Assembly (NCBI GenBank): GCA_032629725.1
Contig: JAFEVB010000026.1
Coordinates: forward strand, 558,001 to 622,000
Reading direction: 5' to 3'
Length of the DNA: 64,000 nt
From: Gremmenia infestans
Taxonomy: Eukaryota > Ascomycota > Leotiomycetes > Helotiales > Hamatocanthoscyphaceae
Shown here: in pieces, positions 11,706 through 23,273 of the stretch
How the letters are laid out: each line of letters starts with the position of its first letter
Numbering within the stretch: position 1 is the first letter of the stretch
Translations under genes and position numbers: made by a program
Notes under the pieces: generated by a model
The model's input: only the letters and a program-made list of their open reading frames with translations
Database searches by the model: none
Told to the model about the DNA's origin: nothing

Positions 11706-14700
11706 CCCATCGCATCGTATGTATGCAAGCATCACCGTGGATGCCGTAGCCGTACAAGTCTAATCCAATTCCACCTGTCGTCCAAATAAATCGATCCACA
11801 ACACGCAGGGCAGGCTCACAGCAGCGCGGCGCGGCTGAAAGCAGATTAGGCCTGTTTCTATGGCAGAGACTGGGATGCGCGCCTCTGGCTACAGTACGAG
11901 TACAGCGTGAGCGTGCATACGGCAGAGTTGCTGGGCTGGGATGACCCCCAGGCACGGGAAAGGTATAACCTGGCCCGAAAGTCGCGTTTCGAGCTTTCCA
12001 CTGGACAGCTGGAATCCGATATCTCTGATTACCGTTCGTGAGCTGCCATTTTAGATCCAAACCCAAACACACGCAAGATTCACGATACTCGGTCCATGAA
12101 CTACGCGACGACACGATACGGTAATTTGCTGCAAGTTTGCTGAGCTCCGAGTTTGTAAAATCCAATCTATCACGCGTGAGAGTGACGGAGCTGCTCCTAT
12201 TGTTCTGCTACTAGTCTTCCTGCACGCACTTACGAGGAGCACCACCACCGAGTAGGCGTACCGTACATGTTCCGTACAGAGCTTCCCTGGCCATGTATAT
12301 GGAGCCGAGGGAGCTTCTGTGGATTAGGATTGATCGACTACGGACTTCACGGTTGGCTGAGCTGGCTGGCCGTGTCCTGTTTGGTCTGCAGGTCGGCTGC
12401 AGCTAAAATACCACTCCACATAAACAACATACAGATTCGAGGAAGGCTTGCTTTTGATACCCGACAGGCGTTTCCAATCCAACCCTCTGATTTGCCCGCT
12501 ATGTATGTCATTGACAATTGACATTCATCATTATACCCAGTGCAGATTATTTGCATAAGTCTCAGATCACGCACGCGCTTGGGTTCAGGGCTGAGGCCAT
12601 GACCGCGGCCATTTCTATTGTTCAGGAGCCAGCAACAAATAAACAATATATGCATCCATAAACCTCTGGTAAATGAATGTCCCAAGATCTGGTAGTGTAT
12701 AGTACAGCTGCATGTTTATTGTTGATCATCGTGCAGACATTGGGATTGCTTTGGAACACTGCATTTTGTGTTTCATCCAGCCCAGCCTTGTTGAAAATCC
12801 AAACCACGGCATGGACGAATCGTTTCACGGTACAAAGTACAGTCATACGGCCGCTGTATGATCCTCACCCTTTCCTTACCAGAGCCTCCTCCGTACATAA
12901 AATATACAATAGCAATATCAATATCTTGATCACATTACTCCACTTCCCCTTCCACTTCCATTTCCACGATAAAATCCATTTCGAAGAAGATCTCGTAAAG
13001 ACGACAGCGACCCAATAACACCACCATATCCCCAAGTCATGAAACTTCCTTTTGTAATACCTAGCCTTATTACGTGCAGCATACTGACCACCCCGCAAAG
13101 AAAAGGCTGGTGGACAACACAGCACAGTCCATCGCGACCTCATCTGCAACCTCGGCCATGTGCGCTCGATACCAATCCCACACGCACATATATAAAGTAT
13201 AGATAGGGTCAGTCACAATCAAGATAGCCATAATCGCGACCACACCCAAAGAAATGCCATGTTATGAAGTATCCGTTTCCTTGCTTTGCTTTGTCTAAGC
13301 GGAGATGTGGTATAGGATGGAGTATGGAATCCTGTATCTTTCCTCCCTTCCTCCCGCGCAATGCAACGCAAGGTCCTTCCTACGAGTACCACGTCTTTGT
13401 TATCTCGGGTGCATACTTCGACGAGTATCACATCACATCACATCACGAATTCCTTCTCCCGTACATTGTTTTGGACATACATAATCCGTGAATAAAAAGC
13501 ATGATCTTGATTAACGTTTTTTATACTGTATAATTATAGATCTGGGATGTGCACTCCACAAAAGATCTATAAAAAGGAATCTCGCACGTGCATTTATTTA
13601 TATGCATAAAGATATCCGTACCGCATACGTCATTTCCACAAACTGCTTAACATATGCATGCACTTCTCTTAATCCCATATTTTTTTTTCTCTCACTCCTC
13701 ACCTATTATTCATCAATCCATTAATCAATACATACATAGCCTCTATATCAGCAAGCCCTGGTTTTCTTTTCCTTCATTGACTCATTTATTGTGGAAATAA
13801 ATAGGTAGGTACTGCAGTTTACCAGCCACGTCCAAAAAAAAATTCATGTTCTTATGGAGAGGGCGGAGACAGACGCGGGGCAGGGACGCGTTTTAAGGAG
13901 CGAACGCGGCGCGACTCGCCCGGAATTTACTTGTATGGGTTCATGAGATGCAGACAGACGCCACTACCGGGTTGACCGAATGTAGGTAATACGAAAGTAA
14001 TAAGGGGATCTGCTTGTCGAAGTCAGCTTAGATTTCTTGGTGCTGTTGGTTTAGTTCGGAGGCTATTGATATGATCAAGAATTTGGAACTGCTTGATTCT
14101 CATTAGAGACAGACAGGTTTTCCTTGCTATATTGTACTGTACCAGTGAACTTTTAACAAGCAGGCTGCAGGAGTGTATTAAATCCGTACTTCGGTCATCT
14201 CATCTCACTCTCGGTATCCTCGGCGTCTATACCATACAGCCGCATCACAATCCCCTCCAATGCAACGCAGCGGATCTCCAATGCTCCATCTCCTACAAAC
14301 CTCTCACCCGCATCTACAAACCTACAAGTCCTCTTTTCCTCCCTCCCTACTTTCCCTACCCAAACCAATCTACAAACCCCTCCCTCTCCACCAATCTCGG
14401 AGTCTCGCAGACCAAAACCCATGTCCACAGCAAAAAAGTCGTCACTCGTACCCCGCCATTACATTCTCAATACCTTCATTCATGATTTTCCGCCCCCACC
14501 TTGGTAAAAAAACTCTGTGAAGAATTCCTCTTACGCTCCACTTTGTATTAAACTATCAAACGTATTACTTCATACCGCTTGCTTGATTTCCCTTGAAAAG
14601 AAAAAGAAGAAAAACTTATCTACTCACGAGGTCATAAAGATTCTAAGCAAGAATCTTTTGATAACTAACCCAACCTCCTCTCTTACTCACGCGTCAAAGG

Positions 14701-16980
14701 GCGAGAGCGAGCCTAGCCACCCCACATTTCATATAATCTTTATGTATGGTATAAGTGCATGCATAGCATATAGTCAAGCCACACTTCTCTTCCTTCCCCA
14801 TAAAATCACGTCGCAGCCACATGCTCTTCCCTATTTGATTTAGCCTCTAAACTTTATTTCGTTCTCGCGACTAGCACGCGTATCGGTCAGCCAATGATAT
14901 AACGACTGCACATTTCAAATCTACGGAGGTAAAAGTTTATCTTCAAACTTGGAGCTTTCGCGGTTTTAATTTTCTTGGTTTAGAAAGGAAAAGGTTATCC
15001 AATTTGCTTGGAGAAAGTCTTTTTCTTTTTGGGGGGGGGTATAAATGGAAAGTGTTTTTTGATCGATGGATGAGAGTGTGTGTATATAAGAGAGAGAGAT
15101 TGTCACGTCAATATATATATGTATATGTATCTGTTTATTGCATATTCCTTTATAAGGATCCGAAGCCCAAGCCGAGCATTCCTTTCTGCTTTCTTATATA
15201 CCATGCTCCGGAAAGAGTAGGTACTACAAACCAAATACCCCTCAATCCTTCTCGGAGTCAGACGAAGGCTGAAGATAACCCCCTTCCCTTGCCCACCCTC
15301 CTTCTAAGCACTCAGCAATTGCTACATCGTATAAATTCACATCCATACCTCTGTCCTGCCATTCGTTCTCATCCATAGCTTTCAAGCAATACGCCGTGGC
15401 GTAGACCTGGAACTGATAGTCAGGGTCAGGGTTATTAGGGCCGTACTTTTACCCCCCTACCTTAGGTCGGACCCCGCGTTTTCGTTATAATACCGGTATC
15501 ACACCCACGCTAGCCCAGCTTCAGGAGATTCCCGAAATGGCTTTACATTCCGATCCGATGCAGTACTATACGTACGGGGCTAGCAGAAAAACTTGAGGAA
15601 GGAGTGCGTGCAGTGCATGGTTTGATCTTCAACAATTTTGTATAGTACGGCTCCTTCTTTACAAATGCCGGATTCTAGATACTCGTTCACACAAGTACCA
15701 TACTTCGTACTATCCCACCACCAAGCTAATTTTTTTTTACACAGTCGCTGATAATTGATTAATTGATTAATTAATACGAAGGAAACTTAACGTAACAATT
15801 AGACTTACTTCCTTATCTTCTTATCTTCCTTTCTTCACAATTACTGTAAACTCTCGTCATCTTTTAATCCATATTAATCCTCCCCCTAAGAAAACGCCTC
15901 TCGAAACTATTAGAACGCACCTCTAAACCTTCAGCCCCTCTACCCCATAAAAGCCACATCTAGCCTCTCTTTCCCAATTCCATTTCAAGATTCAAGATTT
16001 AAGATTCAAAGAGGAGCAATCAATGACGCAACCTCTTTCATTCATTCATTCCCCTTTCATTCTTTTCCATTCCAAATAATGCGGCAACCCCTCTTTAGAT
16101 AGTATGCAAGTACCAAGGACGAAAATGAACAATGTATCTAAATAGATTTATTCACAGCGTCAAAACCCCATGCAAATGTACTGCAATATCCATGCGCGAT
16201 GTGATGTGATGGGCAAGAAATCCACAAGGCTGGGACGGATAATCAATAATCTGGTTTCGTCGCGTCTCACTCGTATCGCGTCATCTTCAATTGAAACGAG
16301 ATGGAAGGAAACGCGACGCGTTGAAGGGCTTTACCGAGGCTGGTGATAGTCTACGCCGTCGGTGTCTACCATGCGCCGTTGGAATATTAGATGTGGATGT
16401 AGATCTTTGCAGTTTTTGATTGGGAGAGAGGGGTTTAGCTATGGCGTTAATATGTTGGTTTAATTTTGAATCTCTGGAGATCAATCAAGGGACCTAATTC
16501 CACCTCGAACTCTAGAGTTTATTAACCCAACTAAGAATCTAATACTTCAAGCTGCACACTTACTACTGAGAGATGCAGTTTATGTTCCTTGATACTATGC
16601 TATAAACTACATAAATCTACATACAGTACGCGGGTTCATTTCAGAATTTCACGATATTCACGTACATGATTGGAGTAGTCAGAGCACGCAATACTCCGTA
16701 AAACACCACACCACAGCCACCGAGAACGAGAAACAAACATCCCGAGGAAGCGGATAACCAACCGGGGAGCCCGGGGGTTTTTATATAGCAACACAACACC
16801 TCTGCCTCCCTCCCCTCAATTGGATAATATCCCCACCCGCCAGTGACCCCATATCTCTATCCTCAGCCACTCAAAAGGCCAAGCACGTTCGTTATCACCG
16901 TAAAGCGGCTGAAAGCCCCCCGCGCGCGACCTGAGTACACTCCTTCCCTTTCTCTTCACCCAATCAGTCCATAACTCGTA
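11706..16980. other. Gene-poor stretch, no gene seen
   Basis: About 5.3 kb with no coding frame I can support on either strand. Open frames change composition without protein-like bias. Notable items are a short CATCA/TCACA tandem at about 13428-13446, homopolymer T runs near 13680 and 15730, and a T-run followed by nine or ten G and a TATAAA box at about 15030-15050. The last, with a TATATAAG box 40 bp further on, resembles a plus-strand promoter, but no convincing gene follows. Confidence 0.4.
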
Positions 16981-17001
16981 CCTGTACGCAGTCCAGGGAT
17001 T

Positions 17002-17037
17002 CGGAATAATCGGGATAATCGGGATAATCGGGTTAGG
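17002..17037. repeat. Nine-bp tandem repeat, unit CGGGATAAT
   Basis: Four tandem units, the middle two perfect and the outer two with one to three changes. A small minisatellite in non-coding DNA; on the minus strand it reads as an Ile-Pro repeat. Confidence 0.8.
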
Positions 17038-19125
17038 ATATGAACACACGGCGTACGGAGGTATAGAGGCAGTGGCGTGCGTGGTTCAGCTGGTTTCGTG
17101 GTGCATTATTCTGTTTCCGGTAAAGGTCTATGGAGGCGAAAGGCGGGGCGGAGTGCAATGGGGGTCCCTTTACGGGAGTAATCGTGTTGGGAAGGGGATC
17201 ACGATTAGAGGGGATAGCTTGGGGGCTGGTCTGGACTGGACGGGACTGGGTTGGCTGGAAAGGGCAGGTGGAGGGGAAGTTATAAAGAGTGAGTGAGGCA
17301 CAGCGCAGTTCGGGTCATTTGTGAGGGAGGGGGTTTTTGGTGCAAGGTAGGTACATGTGAGATCGCAAATATCAAATGACAAGTGAGCGAGAAATCCATT
17401 TGTTGGTTTAATCCGAGTACGACAAAGCAAATGCAAATGCAGGATCTTTCAAATAGGTACCAGGAATCCGGTTTGTCTCTATGTCGCTATCTGCAAGTTA
17501 TTTCCGGACAGTCCATGAACGCGTTCGCGACGTGAACTCAAAGGGGGAACCCCAGCCACAATAACGCCACATGCATGAAAATCCACCCGGCCCGCATTTC
17601 ATTTCATTTTATATCTTCATAACCTCCAACATACCTTCATACATAAAGTTTGACATACAAATACAATCCGTGCCGCCGCTGCGCTTCCTTCCACTCCAAT
17701 TAATTTCTCTCATTCTATCCAATCCAGTGATTATTCTAATTTACCATCGCGCTTAGTACGCGTTTGCTGCTACCAATCGCATCATCTTTCATCGTCTCAT
17801 TTGGTTATTATTAGGGTTTTACTTGTTCATCTAATCAAGAAACCGACTGACAGAAACAAAACCGGGGATTAACAAACCCAACGCAACTCCCTACCTATAG
17901 TAGTAGATGCAGAAGCGAAACCTCATCTCGAAAGCGGAGAATTGATGTGTTGTCATATTTTCTGTATCTCTTCATTTCGCTTCGCGGTGCTGTGGCTACG
18001 AAGCAGTAGAGTAATTACCGAGATTTTTGTTTCTTCTTTAGGGGTAGTTGCCGGTGGTGAGGGATTCTGCTTTTATTTATTGATAGTAATAATACGCCAC
18101 TTATGGTTCTTTGCCGCTCGGCATAGCTGATTGAGGTTATTGATACGATGTGGTTTAGAGGAGGGTTTTATTTATTATTCGTTCGAGATATGGAAACAAG
18201 TGTTTAAGTAAGAGGGGAATAAGAGATTTTGTGGTTACTGGTTGCGGATGGCTGCATAGGGGTGTGAGATTCTGTCTCGCGGGACTTGAGGGGACGTGAA
18301 TGGGCTTTGTTCCAACGGCTCGCGATATGTTCTGAGACTTTCATCATATGCGATATTTGTTTCTGTGTGTGTTTGAGACCGAAAATTGGGAAGATCCCTT
18401 TGTTCTTTTGTGCGGGTTTGAGAAAGGGGAAGACGATCAGGGGGGGTTCACGTAAGGGGCTCCAAAGAACCTCGTGTTCTCCACCTGCTAATTAGCTGTC
18501 ATCTAAGTTACTAGTATCGGTATTATGCATGTCTTTACGCTTAAAGTCTAGAGTCAAGTATATGATATTAGGTTATTCAACAGATGCACATGGACAGATA
18601 CATACAAGTAGGATGCCGTAAATAGTTTTGAATACTCACATAAAGTGCGCTTGTAGGCTAGAACAGCTACATTGAATCCACAGTTTTAAAACAAGCCTCA
18701 TAAGTTCATCTAAGTGACATTGTGAATTTAGTCCTGTTCTACTTGTTAAGAGTACTTGGTATCATCACAGCTGCACTAGGGAAACCGTATCGTCAAACTT
18801 GACCCAGCCTTGAATCTGGGGGGCCGGTAGAGCATCCCTTCGCTACACTCTATTATATGCACTACAAGGGGAATGCGCAATGCTAAAAGCAATGAGTGGG
18901 GGAAGTAACGACCCAGATACCGTTTCATCGAGGCATAAATATATCAGTTTCCAGTCACTGCATAAAATGTAAATGAACTTCAGCTGTATGTATAGAGAGC
19001 ACACTGGGACGGACACATGAGTGCCTAGCAGTATGCTTCAATGGTAAACTATGGGTGGAACTTTCTTTTAACGTTTCTTTATTGAAGTCTAACAGATGCC
19101 TTCATGGGGGTTGTCTTGAAAAATC
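17038..19125. other. Gene-poor stretch, no gene seen
   Basis: About 2.1 kb without a credible coding region, RNA gene or mobile element. Base composition shifts to AT-rich from about 17.5 kb. The longest open frames (60-90 codons) are low in complexity or lack consistent codon bias. Confidence 0.4.
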
Positions 19126-19170
19126 CAGACAGCAAAGAACAGTTGACAGCATACCAATCTTTGACAGCAA
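19126..19170 (-). repeat. Triplet of spaced TTGCTGTCAA-type boxes, locus A
   Basis: Read on the minus strand, TTGCTGTCAA (19170-19161), ATGCTGTCAA (19152-19143) and TTGCTGTCTG (19135-19126) are spaced 18 and 17 bp start to start. Two further loci to the right carry the same box in pairs with the same 18-bp spacing. No known function is assigned. Confidence 0.6.
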
Positions 19171-19767
19171 ACGACTCTTACTCTTTATATGCAGAAAAAA
19201 TAGAGCTGTCAGGCGATATATAGAAGCAGAGACAGAAGACAAAGAAGAGTAAGTAAGGTCGCAGACTGGACAACTCCGCAGCAATCCCAACAGTAGTTGT
19301 GCGAGAGCCATAAGTGAAGGCATATGTTTCTTAACAGACAGACATCGAACCGAGTTAAATATAGACTTCTGAGGAGTCAGACTCTTTCTCAGAAGTTGAG
19401 AAACCGCACCTTCCTTACGAAAAAACCCCCAGCTTTTATCGACAGCAGAGAGAATAGAGGGAACAACAATAACACTCCACAATGTCAACTGCCGTACACA
19501 ACAATCATTTGGCTTCTTTCTTTCTTGGCAATATGACTCGTGATGTCTGCGTTTTATAACTAATCCATCTGGTGCATCCCCTCATCTCTGCAGCTGCATA
19601 ACCAACCGCCATCACTCAAAACGCAGGCAGCATCTGGACGGGCGGAAGTAGTACCATGCGGTAGAACATAGATAGAACTTTCTAAAAACACGGTTTCATG
19701 TCGAGGATTCTTACACCGCCTCTGATTAGAATATGTGAGGGTGGTCCTTGATTTGTTTGAGGGGGAG

Positions 19768-19795
19768 TTGCTGTCAAGATCGCATTTGCTGTCAA
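19768..19795 (+). repeat. Paired TTGCTGTCAA boxes, locus B
   Basis: Two perfect copies of TTGCTGTCAA on the plus strand start at 19768 and 19786, separated by 8 bp. The spacing is identical to the other two loci, and the flanking sequence is not shared, so this is not simply a longer duplicated segment. Confidence 0.65.
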
Positions 19796-20341
19796 CTTTC
19801 ATCTCTCTCCGTCATTTTCAAACCATTTCTAGTAGGCGAAAGATCTCACGCTTGCTACTTCAAAATCCTCGCACAAGAATGATTGTTTATGGTATGGTGC
19901 TGGTTGTGATATTTGGATGCACCATTTGTGTTCGCAATGATGATGCGTAAAAATGCTCTGCATTGAGTGGTCTAGAATTTGAATAGCCTTCTTGCTTTTA
20001 ATACTTATAGTTATCTTGGAATTAAATTTCAAGAGCGTAAGGGCGCGACGACATTGTGTAGTGTGTGGTCTATTAAGAAGCTGCGTGGGAAGTCACTACT
20101 CTGTCATTATTCATGGCTGAAGCGAAGCCGCTCAACATATTTCTAGTATAAAGTCCCACTTTAAATTATTAGCATTCAGAGAAACATAAAGATCACAAGG
20201 TCATCCCTGCATCTCTCGTAGTTGTAGGCTCGTTGCGTAAAGCATTCTTCGGCGCATATGGCATAAACACACGGAATACCCTGCTTTCTATAAGAGCAAG
20301 TTTTAGTTCACGGCGGTTCTTTTGTTTCTGCAAGAGAAAGC

Positions 20342-20369
20342 TTGCTGTCATTTTCATATTTGCTGTCAA
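20342..20369 (+). repeat. Paired TTGCTGTCA(A/T) boxes, locus C
   Basis: TTGCTGTCAT at 20342 and TTGCTGTCAA at 20360 are again 18 bp apart. The three loci lie 570-630 bp from each other in DNA with no gene I can support. Confidence 0.65.
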
Positions 20370-21099
20370 GGCAATCAACACATTTGCTTAATATTCGTCG
20401 GACGTTGGTCTATGATTCTCCTGCCCCTAGCAGTCTAAAAGTAAAGAAAAAACCCTATCAGTCTTCCATTCTGTCATCCGCAAACAAACTCGGTGTCAAA
20501 GCTCAGCAGCTTCCATTTTCCTTAGCACTAAGAAAATGTTTCAAGGCTACAAGAGGATTTATATGCTCAGTTCTAGCCAGGATTTTACAGATCAAACATA
20601 TTCTGCCGACGAAGGTAACTAGGTAGAGGATGAGAAAAGAGAGGGGCCAAGTCTCGTGATGCCGTATAGAAATAGATGGCTTATACTTAGCTGATGGAGC
20701 ACCTATTATTAATCTATATCACTTTGGAAAGGCATCTGTCGCCTCTTTCTCTCCTTGTACAAAAGTCTACTACTTTTATGGTAGGTATTTTTCGATCCAG
20801 GTGTGATTTTTGAGATAGTTTCGGTTTCGATATTCGTACTTAGATGTCAACGGCCTTACGCTTTTCTAATTACTGAGCTTATAAAGCTTAGTACTTTGAG
20901 GTCTCGTTCGTGTGCTGGTTATTATGATTTTTATTAGGTAGGTGTAAGTTGCGTTGCGTTGCATCCTGAGTATAATTAAGCGACAGTACGGGGGGGTACT
21001 TCGTAAATTGCCTATCAAGGCAAGGATCGAATTACCCGGCGATGGAGCTTGACTCATTGATAGACCAAAATAAGCCATTTTCGGTAAAACAAAACCCAT
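20370..21099. other. Spacer before the tRNA gene
   Basis: AT-rich non-coding sequence with no coding frame of note. A short GCGTT tandem lies at about 20951-20960. Confidence 0.4.
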
Positions 21100-21238
21100 C
21101 CCTCGGTCGTCTAGTTGGTTTATGGCGTCCGGCTGTAATAGTTCAGTCTCACCGGAATGGTTAGTTACAACCAAAATCATTACTCTCAGTCAATTGCTAA
21201 CAATTGAAAAGTCGCGCGTTCGACTCGCGCCTGAGGGA
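21100..21238 (+). tRNA. tRNA-Tyr(GUA) with a 12-nt intron and an extra insertion of about 52 nt in the variable region
   Basis: The acceptor stem pairs 21100-21106 (CCCTCGG) with 21231-21237 (CTGAGGG), with one G-T wobble; the discriminator is A at 21238. The D arm carries the A-box sequence TCTAGTTGG. The anticodon stem TCCGG (21130-21134 region) pairs with CCGGA at 21152-21156, and the loop reads CT-GTA-A, so the anticodon is GUA. A 12-nt intron (21139-21150) follows position 37, as expected for eukaryotic tRNA-Tyr. The T arm is a perfect GCGCG/CGCGC stem around TTCGACT (21214-21230), which is also the B box. Normally 4-5 nt separate the anticodon stem from the T stem; here there are 57 (21157-21213). 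The extra sequence folds into two perfect hairpins. It could be an unusual functional gene or a disrupted copy. Confidence 0.85.
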
Positions 21239-21253
21239 ACATATAAGAACAAA

Positions 21254-21273
21254 TTTTTTTGCCGTTTTTTTTT
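21254..21273 (+). terminator. RNA polymerase III terminator of the tRNA
   Basis: Runs of seven T (21254-21260) and nine T (21265-21273) lie 16-35 bp downstream of the tRNA 3' end, as expected for Pol III termination. Their presence argues that the tRNA gene can still be transcribed. Confidence 0.75.
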
Positions 21274-22545
21274 GTGTCGTGGTGCTTTGTGTGGACTTTT
21301 TGATTAGTAATATCGTCGTTGCTTAAACTAAGCGAGTGGGTGGGGATAGTTAAATCAAACTTTTCAACCATGTTGATTTCGGGTAGCAAAAGCGTCAAAT
21401 ATCCGTATTGGGTAGGTGGCCTTTTTTTTGTTAATAATCTATACTCTTTTCATATGCTGCTCCCTAAGTAGCCATTTTATAGAAGTTATCTAAGTTATAG
21501 CTTAAGCTTTATGTATTTCCTCAAGTCCCTGCCCTAATTCTTCCTACGCTGGTAAATCTACTAGCTAGAAGTGAAATAAATATAAAACTTTATAAAATCA
21601 TTATCTGCGCTTACTATTTCGCATTGCATCACATATATGAAAACGAGAAAGGCGTCCCCTAACATATCCCTTTTCGGAGCCTCTAGTGCCTCCAAATCTA
21701 ATAATTTACCTGCGGATTCTAAAGAAGAAAGTATATACAAAGCTAGTAAAGAAGATGAAAGAAGCAGAAGCTCGACCTAATGCGGAGCATGCCAACCTAT
21801 GAATCAAAAACGTGTGTCTGCATAGTTGCTATACATCACTTTTTAAGATAGCAATTAAGAGCTGACAAGCAAAGACATATGGTGATACACTTTGCTCTGC
21901 CTGATATTTTATCCGGGTAATGAGTTCCCCGAGCAGACTTTGATGAGATCTATATATCTAGACAGACATGGAATTAAGACCCAAGTCTTAGAGGCTCGGA
22001 AGAAGATCCCCTGCGCAATACTTGTATCTCATAGCTTATGCTGGAGTAGCAAGTGTTTATGAATAAAGACGAGAACGGGAAATACTATGAGAATATTCAT
22101 GTGAGATATGCCGACGTTCAAGCACGTCATTCCCATCATTCCCTGCACCTCACTTCCAATATAATTCTGATCGAATTTCCAGCAATCAGGGTCCAGTAAG
22201 CTGTCACGCGGCGCATTCGTACCACTTGAGTACTCATGTTACTCAAAGCCCGTTATGCCTGCTATAACCGTCACTATGACTCTAATGCACAACACAGCAA
22301 TATTACCTGTTTCCCAACGTCCATAACGTAGCCTTGCTTATCCTCGAGCTGGGGAATAATTCACAGGACCGAAACACCAAAATTTCCAGCCCTAGTAAAT
22401 CCAACCAGGCCGAGTTGATGAAAATGTATACTGTAGGAGATATGCAAAACCAGGACCCATCTCCCACGACAGTGGACTCCGGTGAGTTCTCCCTCGGCTT
22501 TTCACGGTCCCAGACTCACCTCACCAAAACCAAGCCCAAGGACAG
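21274..22545. other. Spacer, no gene seen
   Basis: AT-rich sequence of about 1.3 kb. A plus-strand frame from 22334 shares composition with the small frame that follows but does not join to it through any splice pair whose phase I could close. Confidence 0.35.
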
Positions 22546-22599
22546 AAGGCCGAGGAGACTCCTAGAGCAACATACCATCCCTCTACGCCGAACGACGAC

Positions 22600-22821
22600 A
22601 TGACCATCCAGGAGGAGCTTCAAGAAGGTAGAGTAGCAGATGTCCCAAACCATCCTCGGCCGGCAATGCAAAAGTCTGCCTCTTCCATGGCAAAGTATTA
22701 TTGGAAGACTCATCCGAGTCAAGGGTACGAAACTCTTTTCTTCGGGTTAAGTGAAGCGATGATAACTTGTGTTAAGGACCCGACGACGGGGATCCCTGAA
22801 GGCTTCGAGTGTTTCGAATGA
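22600..22821 (+). CDS. Possible small hypothetical protein or gene 3' end
   Basis: ATG at 22600 opens a 73-codon frame. The same frame is open upstream to 22484. The C-terminal half has protein-like composition, with a Tyr-Tyr-Trp-Lys motif and a mixed aromatic/acidic tail. It might be the last exon of a degraded or multi-exon gene whose first part lies at 22334-22545. No family is recognised, and it lies just downstream of nothing coding and near a pseudogene on the other strand. Confidence 0.25.
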   Translation: MTIQEELQEGRVADVPNHPRPAMQKSASSMAKYYWKTHPSQGYETLFFGLSEAMITCVKDPTTGIPEGFECFE

Positions 22822-23273
22822 CTCGCTGCCAACACTTAGCAAGACGGCTTCGCAGTCCTCTATTGACGGGACAGAAAGGAGTTCGGATCAGAGTCCAAGG
22901 GAATGATATTGAGTTGTATTGCGAATAGTTTGGGTAGTGGAATGTGTCTAAGCGGCCGAGAAGAATACGAGTTGAAACCCGAGGACCAAGGGCCGGAAAG
23001 GAAAGATTAGTGTTACGAAAAAGTAGGCTCGTTCGCAATGAGGGTATCGTGTTTCTCATAATAGTCTTGGGAGTCAGCGTGCTGTCGAAATTTCGTGCAT
23101 CTCCTTCTGAGAGGTTTGTTGTCAATGGCTTGTGGTAAGGCAATGTGTATCATGCTGAATGATAGGTGTTGAGAGTAGGGATGAGTATTGTGCAGCAATA
23201 TTTAGAGGTAGTAGTAAATACAACCTGTTTAGATTTGTCATTCTAAACGAGTCACTGGTGGCTTCATAAGGGA

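Noticed and set aside
11569..12165. Minus-strand open frame of 198 codons
   Set aside because: It runs through (CCAG)n and (TTTTC)n microsatellites, has biased low-complexity ends and no family content, and lies in a gene-poor stretch.
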